Assembly: GCA_011763485.2 (NCBI GenBank)
Contig: JAANSK020275269.1
Span: 1 to 20,962 of the forward strand
DNA: 20,962 bases
Direction of reading: 5' to 3'
Source: Isoetes engelmannii
Lineage: Eukaryota > Streptophyta > Lycopodiopsida > Isoetales > Isoetaceae
Shown here: piece after piece, positions 1 to 10,625 of the stretch
Layout of the letters: every line of letters starts with the position of its first letter
Position numbering within the stretch: position 1 is the stretch's first letter
Notes under the pieces: generated by a model
Databases searched by the model: none
What the model was told of the DNA's origin: nothing
Seen by the model: only the letters and a program-made list of their open reading frames with translations
Position numbers and translations under genes: made by a program

Positions 1-2
1 TT

Positions 3-24
3 CCCCCCCCCCCCCCCCCCCCCC
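3..24. repeat. Poly-C homopolymer at the window edge
   Basis: Twenty-two consecutive C residues lie two bases from the start of the window. A run this long at a sequence edge is often where an assembly stops or collapses. It could also be a real homopolymer. It carries no coding signal. Confidence 0.9.
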
Positions 25-299
25 AACGTCCATCAATCCCATGAAGCGCCTTGGACTAGTTTAGGACAGGTTGTAAGCCATGCTTCAAGCAAGCAACCCT
101 ACGGGTTCTGATTTGACTTGTCTTTTATTGCATGCCATGTTCACTTAACTTGTGTTACATAGTACCTTTACCATACCATAGAGAGCATTTTACCATATTG
201 TGCTCACTTTTTTTCTTTCTGAAATCAACAAACCCATTAGCATTATAACTGTTATTCTGGTGTTGACTATCACAAAAAACAGAGGAAAGTTCAAAGACT

Positions 300-1797
300 T
301 TGTTTAATAAAAAAAAATCAGATCTTTTGCACTGTCACTTTTACCCAAAACGGAATTCTGTTGTGAACATAGTGGTCTTTGATCTTGGTTCTGGTATGGT
401 TCATCATGGAGATTTGAAGTTCATCACAATTTTTGCAGTCACATTCTCCACATCTTGCAGGTTAAAGAAGTTGTTGTTGTCCGTAATCTTTGGCCTTTGT
501 GTCTTTCTTGAGGGGAATTTGGTAGGTCTCATATTTCTTGGTAACATTATCTAGAGTCTGGCTTGCTTCCTTAAAAAGATGGCTTTTGAAGCTTTTACGG
601 TGCCTCTCAATGACATGATTTTCTGCTTCTTCCCACCTTCAATTCAGCTTGACAGAAGCATGAATGTCCATTTAAGGTTTTCAAGTCCGATCAGGATGCT
701 TTTAGCCTTACCCAGCAGCTTATCAATGGATTTTTGGAAAATATTGTTTTTAAGACCGCAACAATCCTTTTTGTATGTCCTTGTTTTGTTGTAATGAGTT
801 TATACAAGTTCCTGTCCATTTCTTGCAGCACTTCTAAAGTGTTCCATGCCCAATCTCTGTCATTAGCTCTACCCTTCGAATAATCTTCCTCTAACTTCCG
901 CATTTTTTCCAGATTTGTCTGTACAACCTTCCCCAGAGATGTCAATGTACAAAGCTGCCGCTTTCTGCTGATCCTTTATAATTTCGAATGCAGTATACAG
1001 TTCTTTGAGTTCGGTCCATATCTAATCTTTCCTATCCTTCAGTCTAAAGATGCATGTCGATTCTTGATTTGGTCCTGAGACCACGAGTCTTGCTTCAAAG
1101 AACTTTTGTCTTGGGCTTCCTACTAGAACGATCTTTTCTTTTCCTTTGCCTATTACCCATCCCTTGCCTGCCATTACTGAGAAATCGAAGGAAAAAGGAT
1201 CTAATTTGCAACATCGAACCTCCACATTACTATTTCAAGGTCTTGAAAGAACTGAATAGGACGGAGATCGAAGAAGGCCATTCAGTGGCAAAGGGGTTCT
1301 GTACCAAACTCAACTGCTACTAAAGTTTCAAACTGATTTCTTGAGAAACGGTCCAAAGCCAGATATCCAGAGTTATGGGCCAAAACTCTTAAAGATCCTA
1401 TTCTGTCAAAGCACAAAATGCACAAACGATGATTGCTAAAAGATTGTCTGCTAAATTCCTACCCTATAATTGGAGTTGTACGTCTATTTTATGATGCTAT
1501 ATAAGGCTGCACACCATGCTCCAGGAGGATGGTTGGAATACCAAGTCCCTGGAGAATAGCCCCTAGAAGGGCCTCATCCATTGGGACATGTTTTCACATG
1601 GATCCCTAGGCATTGCTTTCGGCGACCAACATCCATCTTTCTCCGTCTTCCAAAAACAATGGTGGATTTAATTGCTACATCACAGACTGGGTTCTTCTGC
1701 AGACCAATATCCCATTGGAATGAATCAAGCGTTTGTGATTTTTTTTATTTGAAAGACCAATGATCCCTTTACGATGTCGTAATGCCCAGGATGTATT
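300..1797 (-). pseudogene. Decayed coding stretch, unidentified protein
   Basis: Read on the minus strand, this stretch gives protein-like sequence in long open pieces, but the frame changes several times and stops interrupt it, so it looks like a pseudogene. Readable pieces, from the N-terminal side, include HPGHYDIVKGSLVFQ, NPVCDVAIKSTIVFG, LAHNSGYLALDRFSRNQFE, KGWVIGKGKEKIVLVG, LEKMRKLEEDYSKGRANDR and a lysine-rich, helical-looking C-terminal part containing HVIERHRKSFKSHLF, then a cysteine cluster (CGECDCKNCDE) near 430-450. Just before the HPGHYDIV piece, at 1798-1799, is a good 3' splice site: a T-rich tract followed by TTTAG. That argues for a once-spliced host gene, not a processed copy. 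I do not recognise the family. I see no reverse transcriptase, integrase or capsid-like motif. Confidence 0.4.
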
Positions 1798-1914
1798 CTA
1801 AATTTAAATAAAAGAAGAACACACAAAAAAATATAAGAAAGGAGCTGCAACTAGTAGCCGATAGAATTCAACATGCGAGTTTTCCTTAACCACGCCCTCT
1901 TCGGCAGATTTTGA

Positions 1915-2151
1915 CTAAGAATATTTGGCTATTTCTCCAGCTCCAAAATGTTGCAATGCTTTTTGTACTAACTCTGTTTTCTTCTTTCTATCTAATTGAG
2001 CAACATGCTTAGCATTTCCTTTAAAACTGGGAAATGGGAATGGTCCTTTGTTTATAAATTGCGAGCAGACTACGAATAATGCTTTCATCTTGCTGCAAGG
2101 GTTTTGGTTACTTGCAAAGGAGCTTTCTTGAGCACCTGTTTGATTGAGCAT
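1915..2151 (-). CDS. Possible first exon of the decayed gene, unidentified
   Basis: A 78-codon open frame starts with ATG at 2151, with a second in-frame ATG at 2088. Its product is basic and hydrophilic, with pieces such as KGPFPFPSFKGNAKHVAQ and KKKTELVQKALQHFGAGE. A TATAAATAG box lies at 2161-2169 on the same strand. If the transcript starts about 30 bases beyond the box, the first ATG would be missed and the one at 2088 used, giving 57 codons. It lies upstream of, and on the same strand as, the decayed coding stretch that begins after the splice acceptor near 1798, so it may be that gene's first exon. I see no clean splice donor at its end. It may also be a chance frame. Confidence 0.3.
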   Translation of the reverse strand: MLNQTGAQESSFASNQNPCSKMKALFVVCSQFINKGPFPFPSFKGNAKHVAQLDRKKKTELVQKALQHFGAGEIAKYS

Positions 2152-2160
2152 TCTTGAGCG

Positions 2161-2169
2161 CTATTTATA
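2161..2169 (-). promoter_or_regulatory. TATA-box-like sequence
   Basis: TATAAATAG on the minus strand matches the plant TATA consensus well. It lies 73 bases upstream of the in-frame ATG at 2088, a normal spacing for a plant core promoter with a 5' UTR of about 40 bases. No transcript evidence is available here. Confidence 0.3.
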
Positions 2170-2295
2170 CGGTATGAAGAACGATAAAGGGACTCGCGCA
2201 ACATTAGGTGACCAGAATGCTACTTGCAATACCAAGCTTGGAGCAGTTTTTGGAATCTTTCGCATATATATTGGCGTATACCCGAAATATGCCAA

Positions 2296-2333
2296 AAACC
2301 CACATGAGCGTGGGTTTGCCCCTAAAGGGGCAA
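2296..2333. repeat. Two overlapping hairpins
   Basis: AAACCCAC (2296-2303) and GTGGGTTT (2310-2317) form a perfect 8-bp stem with a 6-base loop. TTGCCCC (2316-2322) and GGGGCAA (2327-2333) form a perfect 7-bp stem with loop TAAA. The second stem can be extended by pairing GGG at 2312-2314 with the CCC that follows 2333, which would compete with the first stem. The cluster lies about 430 bases upstream of the VHA-d start codon. It may be the remnant of a small inverted-repeat element. Confidence 0.6.
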
Positions 2334-2676
2334 CCCAAAATTAGGTTAGCACAAACCATTACATCCTAAACGTTTAATTAAACTCCCCCTCAAACCCCGT
2401 TTTGTATTTTAATAAATTTTGCAAAAAGAAAATTCAATCGATGCAAAAATGAAGTGAAATTAATAAGTGGCAGTACAGTAGTATTCTCCAAAAATCTTTC
2501 AAGTGGCTGTATTGTTGGTCTAAACTTATCACCCCTTCCTTTTTCTTAGGTTTTTGCCATTCTTCAGCCATACGAACGTGGCTGCCACACATTCTCAAAT
2601 CCCGGAAATCGCCCTCTTTTGATTTCGATTGTCTGACATAGAAGCAGATCTGCACAATTGCCTCGCCTGCTTCCTG

Positions 2677-2744
2677 GTATGATATAATTGGCTCTTCCGT
2701 AGCTTTTTTAGATTTCTGCTCACTTGTTTTTGTGCTTGTCTCAG
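2677..2744 (+). other. Possible short intron in the VHA-d 5' UTR
   Basis: A donor-like CTG/GTATGA at 2677 and a strong acceptor (T-rich tract ending in GTCTCAG at 2744) would bound a 68-base intron just ahead of the VHA-d start codon at 2758. Intron 8 of the same gene is only 66 bases, so this length is possible here. 5'-UTR introns are common in plant housekeeping genes. This is inferred from splice-site sequence only. Confidence 0.3.
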
Positions 2745-2757
2745 AGAGCCTTTCAGG

Positions 2758-5601
2758 ATGTATGGGTTTGAAGCCCTTACTTTCAACATACATGGCGGTT
2801 ACTTAGAAGCCATAGTAAGGGGTTACAGATCAGGTTTGCTCACAACTGTGGACTATAATAATCTTTGTCAATGTGAAACTCTGGATGATGTCAAGATGCA
2901 CCTTTCGGCCACTGATTATGGGACATATCTCCAAAATGGTATGTACATTAGGTTCTTTGAGCATTCATAATGATGATCTCTTACACTGTTTGACTGAATT
3001 TGAGATTTTGCTGTTGTTGAATAGAGCCATCGCCTTTGCATACAACTGCAATTGTTGAGAAATGCACTAAGAAGTTGGTTGATGATTACAACCACCTTTT
3101 AGATAACGCCACAGAGCCATTGTCAAAATTTCTTGAGTACATAAGGTGATAACAAGAGGCCGTATTGGTTATCAAATCTTGCTTGATGGGCAAAATGCTA
3201 AATCTTAGTAAATTTTATATGATAAGCAGAAAACGTGCTAGAGCTTTATTCGCATATATTGTCATCTTCTGCAGTCCTATATTAGTTCTGCTACTTCACA
3301 AAGATACATTGAATGTCTATTCAATTTTTGAACTGCTGTGTTCACCATTAATCGTCTCTTAATCAGGTATGGATATATTATTGACAATGTGGTGCTCATT
3401 GTCACTGGAGCTCTCCATGAAAGAGATGTTGAAGAGCTTCTTGATAAGTGCCATCCATTGGGCTTATTTGATGGGTACAAAAGTTTATCAATTATTTCAT
3501 TGTTTTGCTACCTAGACGGTGTTCTCATGGTTTAAGACGTCTGATTTGTAACTTATATCTACAGCATTGCCACAGTTGCAGCTGCTCATAGTATGGGGGA
3601 GTTGTATCGCTTAGTGTTAGTTGATACTCCCTTGGCTCCTTACTTTTCCGAGTGTATTACTTCTGAGGTATGCCAAATTGTTTCTTATTTTTTTCATCTC
3701 AATGAATGGATTAGGCTGGGCTTTCGATGGTGACTTCTGCAACATTATGGCAAATGCAGATTAATCGCATCCAATTTTTGTAGCTTAAATATGTAAGGAA
3801 CGAACAGCTATTATCGTATTTAGGTTTGATCGATGTTTAGTTCAAAGTCCAACAAACAAAGGCCTCTTGGGCATATACACTCGCTATAGTTTGATTATCT
3901 TCACCATTGAACTTTTATATGAAATGTAGATGTAAGGAGCTCCTGAATCCGAATTGCATACAGAAACTTGCAGATTTGGTTGAAAATTTTGTTCATACTG
4001 AAGCAAGTTTCTAGCCCAATTCTGATTGCACAAGTTTTTTCTGTGCTTAGATAATGTGTATTTTTCTTGTGTGGGTAATTTCTGGAAGAAAAATCATGTG
4101 GAAAAGTCTGTTATGTGTGCGAGGGGCAAGTCTGTTAGGAAATATGACCTACCCATCAGAGGTACATGGCCAATGTAGACGTTGTGGTCCAAAGAGAGGG
4201 CTTGGGAAAAATTGTATTGACAGAACGTGTTATCTCAAAAAATGCAGGACCTTGATGACATGAATATCGAGATCATGCGAAACACACTTTACAAAGCCTA
4301 CTTGGAGGACTTCTATAAATTTTGTAAGGTACGGTACAATTCCTATTCGTTCACCTATTGTTTCAGCATGTACCCTTTTTAGATAAGAAATATTTTGGCC
4401 TTATAGAAACTTGGAGGTGCAACAGCTGAGATCATGTGTGACTTACTTGCATTTGAAGCTGATCGAAGAGCTGTAAATATCACAATTAACAGGTGCATTT
4501 CTGATACCTACAGAGTCGGATGGATGTATGGATTGTACAAAAACAATGGGATCTTTTTCTCTTATATTAAGCTATTATGTTCCTGGTTTTCAAACCCATT
4601 TTACAAATTGCAGCATTGGTACAGAGCTAACAAGGGATGATCGACGAAAACTGTATTCAAATTTTGGCATCTTGTAAGTGATTTTAATGAGCAAGATGCT
4701 GCTTCCACTTTGTCAGATTCCCTGTCATCATACCTGCACTCTTCTATGCTTATGTTCTTGTCATGTTACACAGGCATCCTTATGGACATGAAGAACTTGC
4801 AGTTGCTGAAGATTATGATCAGGTAATTTGCTTTCAGGCTCTTTTAGCGAGTTCACTTGTTCGTTTACTAAAATATCAAGTATTAAAGGTACGCGGTGCA
4901 ATGGAGAAATACCCTTCATATCAGGCAATTTTTGCAAAGCTTTCATATGGAGAAAGCCAAATGCTAGATAAAGCTTTTTATGAGGAAGAAGTGAAGAGGC
5001 TTACGTTATCCTTCGAACAGCAGGTAATAAGACATAACCTTTCAGTGCTATCTTTTCTGTTTATATTGATGCATGTATGTATGGGGAAAGGGGATAGAGA
5101 CCATACTGGTTAGAATCCGCTAAATCTCATAAGAATGTGGCCTCTGCATAAGGTCCTGCGTGATTCTGGGTGTTGGCTGTCAACTAGGTTGCTGTCAATT
5201 AGGTTGGATAAGGGAGGTGTTAGAACTATGAATTGGACTCTTGGAGTGGCAAGTTTCTTCTTGACAATATTATTCCATCTATGCATGTTAAAATCAGCTA
5301 TTTCGATGGATCGTATGCACATGTCCACATTGCAATTGTAAAAAAAGAACAACTTGGTCTATGCACTCATCAATAACTAGAAATCCAATTCGTACTGAAT
5401 TTGCTCCTCAATATTTTGGGTACTTCAGGCGTTATTGCTAAATTGAATCCCTTCCTTTTCATGCTGCAGTTCCATTATGGAGTATTTTTTGCATATGTGA
5501 GATTAAGAGAACAAGAAATACGGAACCTAATGTGGATAGCAGAATGTGTGGCTCAAAACCAGAAGGCGAGGATTCATGATGGTATTGTAATGATATTTTA
5601 A
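2758..5601 (+). CDS. VHA-d: V-type proton ATPase subunit d, ten exons, apparently intact
   Basis: Subunit d (AC39/Vma6 family) sits on the cytosolic face of the V0 sector and couples the central stalk to the proteolipid ring of the H+ pump in vacuole, Golgi and endosome membranes. Exons are 2758-2938, 3025-3145, 3367-3474, 3565-3667, 4248-4328, 4407-4492, 4614-4673, 4774-4822, 4889-5023 and 5470-5601. All nine introns are GT-AG (66 to 580 bases). Spliced, they give 1056 bases, or 351 residues plus stop, matching as I recall the usual plant length. Recognisable family pieces run in order: [20 protein letters not shown] at the N terminus, then [67 protein letters not shown] and a C terminus ending in MIF. 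No stop or frameshift is visible. No clear TATA box is seen, as is common for housekeeping genes. Intron 9 (446 bases) and intron 4 (580 bases) hold nothing I recognise. Confidence 0.97.
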
Positions 5602-5930
5602 ATGACAGTTCCTACTTTGAGGCGAACTTTTCCATCATAAATATTCATATTCAGACTCATAATAATTGTGAAGGATTTTGTTCCTTACATTTCTGTATCT
5701 TTATATTTCTTGGAACTACCAAGGGTGAGAAGGAAGTCTTTGCTGAAAATTCTTATGCCCTTATTGGCTAAGATTGTAACTATTATAATCAGCTGCACGC
5801 AATTGTGGAACGCAGCCAATCACAGATTGTACAATTCTGTTGTTGCATTTCCCCATAGCTGTTAATAATGTGCAAAACCACAAATAAAAATATACCAAAC
5901 GCAACTTTAACCCCAGTGATTTTACATTGC
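5602..5930 (+). other. 3' flank of VHA-d
   Basis: AT-rich sequence after the stop codon. AATAAT at about 5660 and AATAAA near 5882 are candidate polyadenylation signals for VHA-d. Nothing else is recognisable. Confidence 0.4.
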
Positions 5931-6290
5931 ATAGGTGTCACTAAAGGGCACTGGCCTATTCTAATCAGATCAATCAATGCTTCTTTGTTCATATATTTCG
6001 TCATCTTTGTGTTGGATCTCTCAAATGCAGACTCAAATGCAATGACTGAAGATCTGAAGTGTCCAACTTGAACCGTTTGAACTCCTCTTTTTGCTTTTTC
6101 TCTGAACCATAAATCATCAAAAGCATTAAGGAAACTATGAAGGTTTGCCACGTTAGTGGTTTTTCCATGCTTGTATAAAAATTATTTGTTTTGACCACAA
6201 AATCTTCCATGCTTTTCTTGATAATTATATTCTCAATGAGAGGGAAGAAAGATCACCCTCCGCTTTTGTTGTTCTAGTACTGTTGCAACA
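5930..6290 (-). pseudogene. Coding-like fragment, unidentified
   Basis: The minus strand carries two overlapping open pieces in different frames that look like parts of one protein. One contains MEDFVVKTNNFYTSMEKPLT (6154-6213). The other, lower in coordinate, contains FLNAFDDLWFREKAKRG and IAFESAFERSNTKMTKYM. Composition is protein-like (charged helices, no low complexity), but I do not recognise a family and see no start codon in a sensible context. It may be a scrap of a host gene or of a transposon. Confidence 0.3.
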
Positions 6291-6540
6291 GTTTGGAGCA
6301 ATTGCAAGGGATGATTAGGAGCTAGTTAGGAAGAAGTTTTGTCATATTCCAGGATTTGATCGATTTAAGGCTGCGGGTTTCTGTTTCCTTGGAGTCACTT
6401 CAAGGTGGAATAAGTTCTCATAGGACTTCCACTAGCGTGGATTCACATGTGGTCTCCTGTTGGAGTCACAAGATGCATCAAAACTCCCATCAGACATGTT
6501 TTTCATTCATTGGTTTGGTGCATTGGTTAAGAGAATGGAA

Positions 6541-6690
6541 TGGAATAGAACAAAATGTATTTTATTCTCTACGAAGACCAACTGGCCTATGGGACCCAAA
6601 CAAAGAGAAAACAGCAAGCGTATTACGGCCCAAATGAAAAAACCCCTGCCTCGAAGGGTTTTTGAGAAAAAAACCTTGGCAGAGAGTAGC
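6541..6690 (+). repeat. Dispersed repeat copy A, LTR-like, with hairpin
   Basis: About 150 bases here align with 15709-15865. Both share a block built on GACCAAnnGGCnTATGG, then CAAACAAAGA, then a C-rich/G-rich hairpin (AAAAACCC pairing with GGGTTTTT) followed by an A-rich run. Divergence between the copies is considerable, so the element is old. The style, a hairpin followed by a TATA box in the other copy, suggests part of a long terminal repeat, but no ends or internal genes are visible. Confidence 0.45.
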
Positions 6691-6824
6691 TGCCTATTAC
6701 GAGCTACCCAATAACATAAGAAGAGAATGATATATATAATATAATAAAAATTTGATGGAACAACTCCCCAATTGAGCTGCCAAAATAAACCAAGTATGTT
6801 GAGATGCTGGATCATGTACTATCA

Positions 6825-6885
6825 TCGTGGTTAAAAAACCCTCGCCCTTTTGGATTTTTGGGGAAAAACTCTAGTGATAGCCCTC
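6825..6885 (+). repeat. Hairpin module copy C
   Basis: A third copy of the stem-loop module seen at 6625-6680 and 15810-15855. Here it contains TTAAAAAACCCTCGCCC and then GGATTTTTGGGGAAAAACT. Only the hairpin portion is shared with the other copies; the flanks are not alike. Confidence 0.4.
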
Positions 6886-7340
6886 AAAGGACGGCCTTTA
6901 TGGGGCCAAAACACAAGTTCATCTTCACTCAAGTATGTTAGTTGTTTCTTGATATTAAGGGTTACACATATTGCAACAAAAGCAATGGTACAAGTGGGGC
7001 ATCATTGTGACGTATAGCTAAGCAATAAAAAGCATACGCTAGCTTAGGCTAAGCACTAAGAAGCACATGGAGATATTTTGATACGGACATATTGGGGTGG
7101 GGGATACCATTAGTGGACCACTCAAAAATTGTGGACAAGGGAACCTTAAGAATAATATTTTCTCAACTATTACACTATGGTCCATTGTTGAGGATCATCA
7201 TGGCTCAAGAATGTTTATAGGATATCATTTTTCGAGCATCAAGTACATATGTATTTTTTCGTATAAAGGAAGGTCTCTCTGGGCTTGATTCTGGAGGGTT
7301 AACCCAGCCTCCCCATTCAATTCAGTTCTTAAAAAGATCA
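6886..7340. other. Gene-free stretch with a short direct repeat
   Basis: No coding signal is recognised. A 19-base motif beginning GCTAAGCA is present at 7017-7035 and, with three differences, at 7048-7066. Confidence 0.4.
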
Positions 7341-8090
7341 ATTCATTAGAAGAAACTATTGCGGCGGCCAAGGCCATCCCACACATTTCTCTTTACTGAC
7401 TTGGTGTCATTTCAAGATGAAATGTTTCGACTAAATATCCCGTTGATTAGTCAAGTTAAACGCCAGTGTAATAGTTGATAGGCAAGAATATTTAAACCTT
7501 TGAAATCAAATCAGTTTCTTTGAATGGGATGGTGAATTGGGTTTTTAAGAGCTTTAGAAACTAGACCCTTAAACCAAATATTATCCAGTTCAAGAGCTTG
7601 ATAAGCAACCTCAGCCTTATGATAGAACTATGTTCTTCTCAAGCAAAGACTCGTCATAAATGCAACTTATAAGGCAACTCTCTATAGTTTGAGAATTCTT
7701 ATTTTCGAGATCATGGGGCCAAAATGTTGAAAACCACCATCCAAGATTCTGCATTGTATGGATTTGAACATATTAATAATTCTAAATTGCTTGATGATGT
7801 GGCAATAAATGCTGGATACATCATGATAGATCCGGAAAAGGAGATGTGCACCAAAATAAAAGGTGACGGAGCCGGGTTTTATCGAGTTACAGGGACCAAA
7901 TCAATTTTGTGCAGTTGCTAGTGACGAATCCATTGATCAGAGCGAGTGGAACTAGGATCTGTAAAGGGACAGACTGTATCAAAATGCAGAAGCAAGAGTC
8001 AATCTCCGGTATGCTTTGTCCATAAAAAATCCGTATTCTTCATGGTCCGTCACTGGGTCAGATTCTTATTATGATCCTTAGACACAAAAT
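7341..8090 (+). other. Coding-like scraps, unidentified
   Basis: Short plus-strand pieces look protein-like: LKKINSLEETIAAAKAIPHI near 7330-7390, an open frame at 7724-7921 (with NNSKLLDDVAINAGYIMIDP and KGDGAGFYRVTG), and ARVNLRYALSIKNPYSSWSV near 7990-8055. They do not share a frame, have no convincing splice sites, and match no family I know. They may be remnants of one gene or chance frames. Confidence 0.2.
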
Positions 8091-8236
8091 AGAAATTTGG
8101 GGTGTATAACAGGTCCTATGCCTTGAGTTATGTTTTTCTTAGCGGATTAGCTTGGGAAATGCAGAGGGAAACTATGGGTAGATAGTTCAAGCAAATAGTC
8201 TTGAAGTTGTATCGAAATGCAGAAGCAAGAGTCAAT
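7975..8236 (+). repeat. 29-bp direct repeat, 233 bp apart
   Basis: A 29-base sequence beginning TGTATC and containing AAATGCAGAAGCAAGAGTCA occurs at 7975-8003 and 8208-8236 with one mismatch. The intervening 204 bases are not themselves repeated. Confidence 0.9.
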
Positions 8237-8255
8237 ATATACTGGGGAGGGTGGC

Positions 8256-8310
8256 CACGTGCGACGCCTAACCTTTTACGGACGTGGATTTCTGGTCTTT
8301 ACGGACGTGG
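8256..8310. promoter_or_regulatory. Cluster of ACGT-core boxes
   Basis: A palindromic G-box CACGTG lies at 8256-8261. It is followed by two exact copies of TTTACGGACGTGG at 8275-8287 and 8298-8310 (period 23), each with a GACGTGG core. Such cores are bound by plant bZIP and bHLH factors, and ABA-response elements use them. No gene can be assigned to the cluster with confidence, so its role is inference. Confidence 0.35.
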
Positions 8311-10312
8311 AAAAAACAGCTAAGTAATTTTCGATTGTGGCGAGAAAAATTTTCGTTAACTCTTTGAAGGCGCAGGAGTGGACCGAGGTAAGCTTCGGCA
8401 ACAGGCCAGAGACGACGCTCATAGCTTTGCATTTAGCTTCTTCGATCTGCTCTATCACATCACAGATAATTAGACATCAAGCATATCAGGGAGCATTTGT
8501 TTCTTGCTTCAAGGTAAATGTTCTCTGTGGATTACCTAATTTGTTGCAAGAAACTAACAAATCTATTTTCTTTCCTATGTAAATACGGAGCTTTATGCAT
8601 CTGAGTTTTTTGTATATAGCAAGAACCTTCTGGATGTGGCTTGTAGAAATTCTTTAACCAATCTTTTTTAGTTGTAGGTTACTTAGCCAGGCTAGTTGTG
8701 CCTGCAGAATAATGTTGTTAGTGTATTATAAGTTGTCCAGGTTTTGCAGGATTTAGCTCTGTCCACTTTTTGGCCTCTGTAAATAATTGGATACTGCATA
8801 TAACTAGACAGCAAACATGTTGGGGCCATGAAGCTACTTGAAACCCAAAATAGTATTCCTGATAAAGTGAAAGGGATGTTCCCTTGCTGATTGCATGCAG
8901 ATGCCAAGAGATGGTATTCATTGAGGCATTGCAATCTAAATCTTCTGAGCCTCATTATTTGTAATGTAGATTTTTGGAATAGCCTTGGCTCATGGCCTGG
9001 CATCAGGAAGTCAGAATGCGGGAGGCACCTTCACTCTTCTTACATTGCTTTTTCCGCCTTTTCTAAGTTGCCCACACTAGGGAACATCTAAAAGACATCT
9101 ACTTGGATGACATATCATCCATGAGAGATATCTGGACATCTATTAGAAGTGATACTCTTTAACAATAGCTAAATAAAATAGCTGCAGAAGGATGTAATCA
9201 CAGAAAATGGACTGCATTGAATGTCTTGATCCACATGCACTCTTCCATCCAACATCATAGCCTTTATTAGAAACAATGGAAAAGATTTAGGGATGCCAAG
9301 GCGTTGATGAAGTTCCAAGGCATCAAACATGATGATGAATATGCCAGAACTGAGTGTTTCATTCATAAAGCTTTATCCTTCCCACTTAAAGCCTAGAATA
9401 AACAATAGCAGCATTTTTTACTTGGATCTTTCCTACAATGATCGTGATGGTGTCAAAGCTTATTTAGTTATCTTATAGCCTTTGTCCCTCAGAAACATTT
9501 GGCTATGCTTCAAATCCTATGTAGGGGAGGGAGGCTTTTGTACTTTCTGATGTTTGGCAGTTTGGCTATTTTGGCTATTATTTGACGTACAATCAGATTG
9601 TTTTTGCTCTGGTCGAGATGTATAAAAGTAAAAACTTTGTGAATTTGCTTCAATACAAGATTGTTTGATAATAATTGATCATGATTGCTGTTAAAAAGAA
9701 GCTGGTTCTGCTCAATTTTGCATTGTAGCCTTCAGTGGGCTGCCTGGTATCCTAGGGGGCTGCCACCTCAGCCTGGTGGTACCACTACCCCCATCTCTTT
9801 GACATTTTATAACTGAACGTAGCATTATCTACTTGGGATGTTGTTAGGCTTGTAGTGTAAGTTATCTCGGCACGTTGTCATGTAGCATGCATAGCATTTT
9901 AGATGTATACATGGCTGTCATTGGCTTTATGCCCTTAAGTGAGCAGCCAATGGACACGCTCCCTTATGGGCAGATACATCTTCAAAAACCTCAATGGGTT
10001 AAGAATTTACCATTGTGCCAGTGTCATATTCATTAAGTAGAAAAGCTCCAGAAACAGCGCCAGTGTCAGTGCCACGCGTCGATTGATGAATTCTTGAAAA
10101 AGGCGGTGGGGATAAACTTCTGAGAATATGTGTCAAATTAAGACGCAATTGAAATGCGGCGAAGGAAAAATAGTAGCATGTAACCTACAAGACCATGAAA
10201 CAGGCTTCGAAATCCCCGGGAGCTCTATCCAGATAATTTGCCGGTATATGTGACGCCCAACCGGATTTTGTAATGCTCTGGTTGCGCCACCAGGTTTTAC
10301 CATAGAGACCAA
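8311..10312. other. Two-kilobase stretch without a recognisable gene
   Basis: Mainly AT-rich sequence. A minus-strand open frame at 8276-8458 (containing QIEEAKCKAMSVVSGLLPKL) and one at 9169-9366 look mildly protein-like but have no supporting start or splice context. Near 9555-9585, TTTGGC and TATT motifs are reiterated. I see no RNA gene. Confidence 0.4.
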
Positions 10313-10412
10313 GATCGTGTCCCTCTGCTTCGCGGCTATGACATCCTTCATAGTCAAGGCTATGGGATCGTGTCCCTCTGCTTCGCGGCTATGACATCCT
10401 TCATAGTCAAGG
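10313..10412 (+). repeat. 53-bp tandem repeat, about 1.9 copies
   Basis: The unit beginning GATCGTGTCCCTCTGCTTCG runs 10313-10365 and is repeated without any change at 10366-10412 (47 bases of the unit). Perfect identity points to a recent duplication. The unit contains the nested near-palindrome CTATGACATCCTTCATAG. Confidence 0.95.
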
Positions 10413-10522
10413 AGGGGCACATGAACATCGTTGGCTACAGATCCGTAACTATTCTAATCCGTGACAGATTTAGAATAAGTGTTTCTCAGCTTCCTGAAGT
10501 TATTCGATCATAGCCATAACCA

Positions 10523-10625
10523 CGAAGCTCGGTAAGCTCTGTAGGAGCTCTGCAAGCTCTGTTCTGGCAAAGCAGCATCACTTCATCTGCAATCGTCCAT
10601 CTGCAAGCGTATTCCATCTGTAATC
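10523..10625 (+). repeat. Reiterated AGCTC and CATCTG motifs
   Basis: AGCTC followed by GG or TG occurs four times between 10525 and 10563. CATCTG then occurs three times between 10584 and 10620 at spacings of 14 and 17 bases. The arrangement looks like decayed short tandem repetition. Low-order repeats like this are common in plant LTR regions, but no LTR ends are seen. Confidence 0.4.

Noticed and set aside
5110-5352. Open frames on both strands within VHA-d intron 9
   Set aside because: They lie inside an intron, match nothing, and the flanking exons splice cleanly across them.
8276-8582. Open frames on both strands overlapping at the ACGT cluster
   Set aside because: The minus frame has no ATG start and the plus frame has no homology; neither has convincing splice context.
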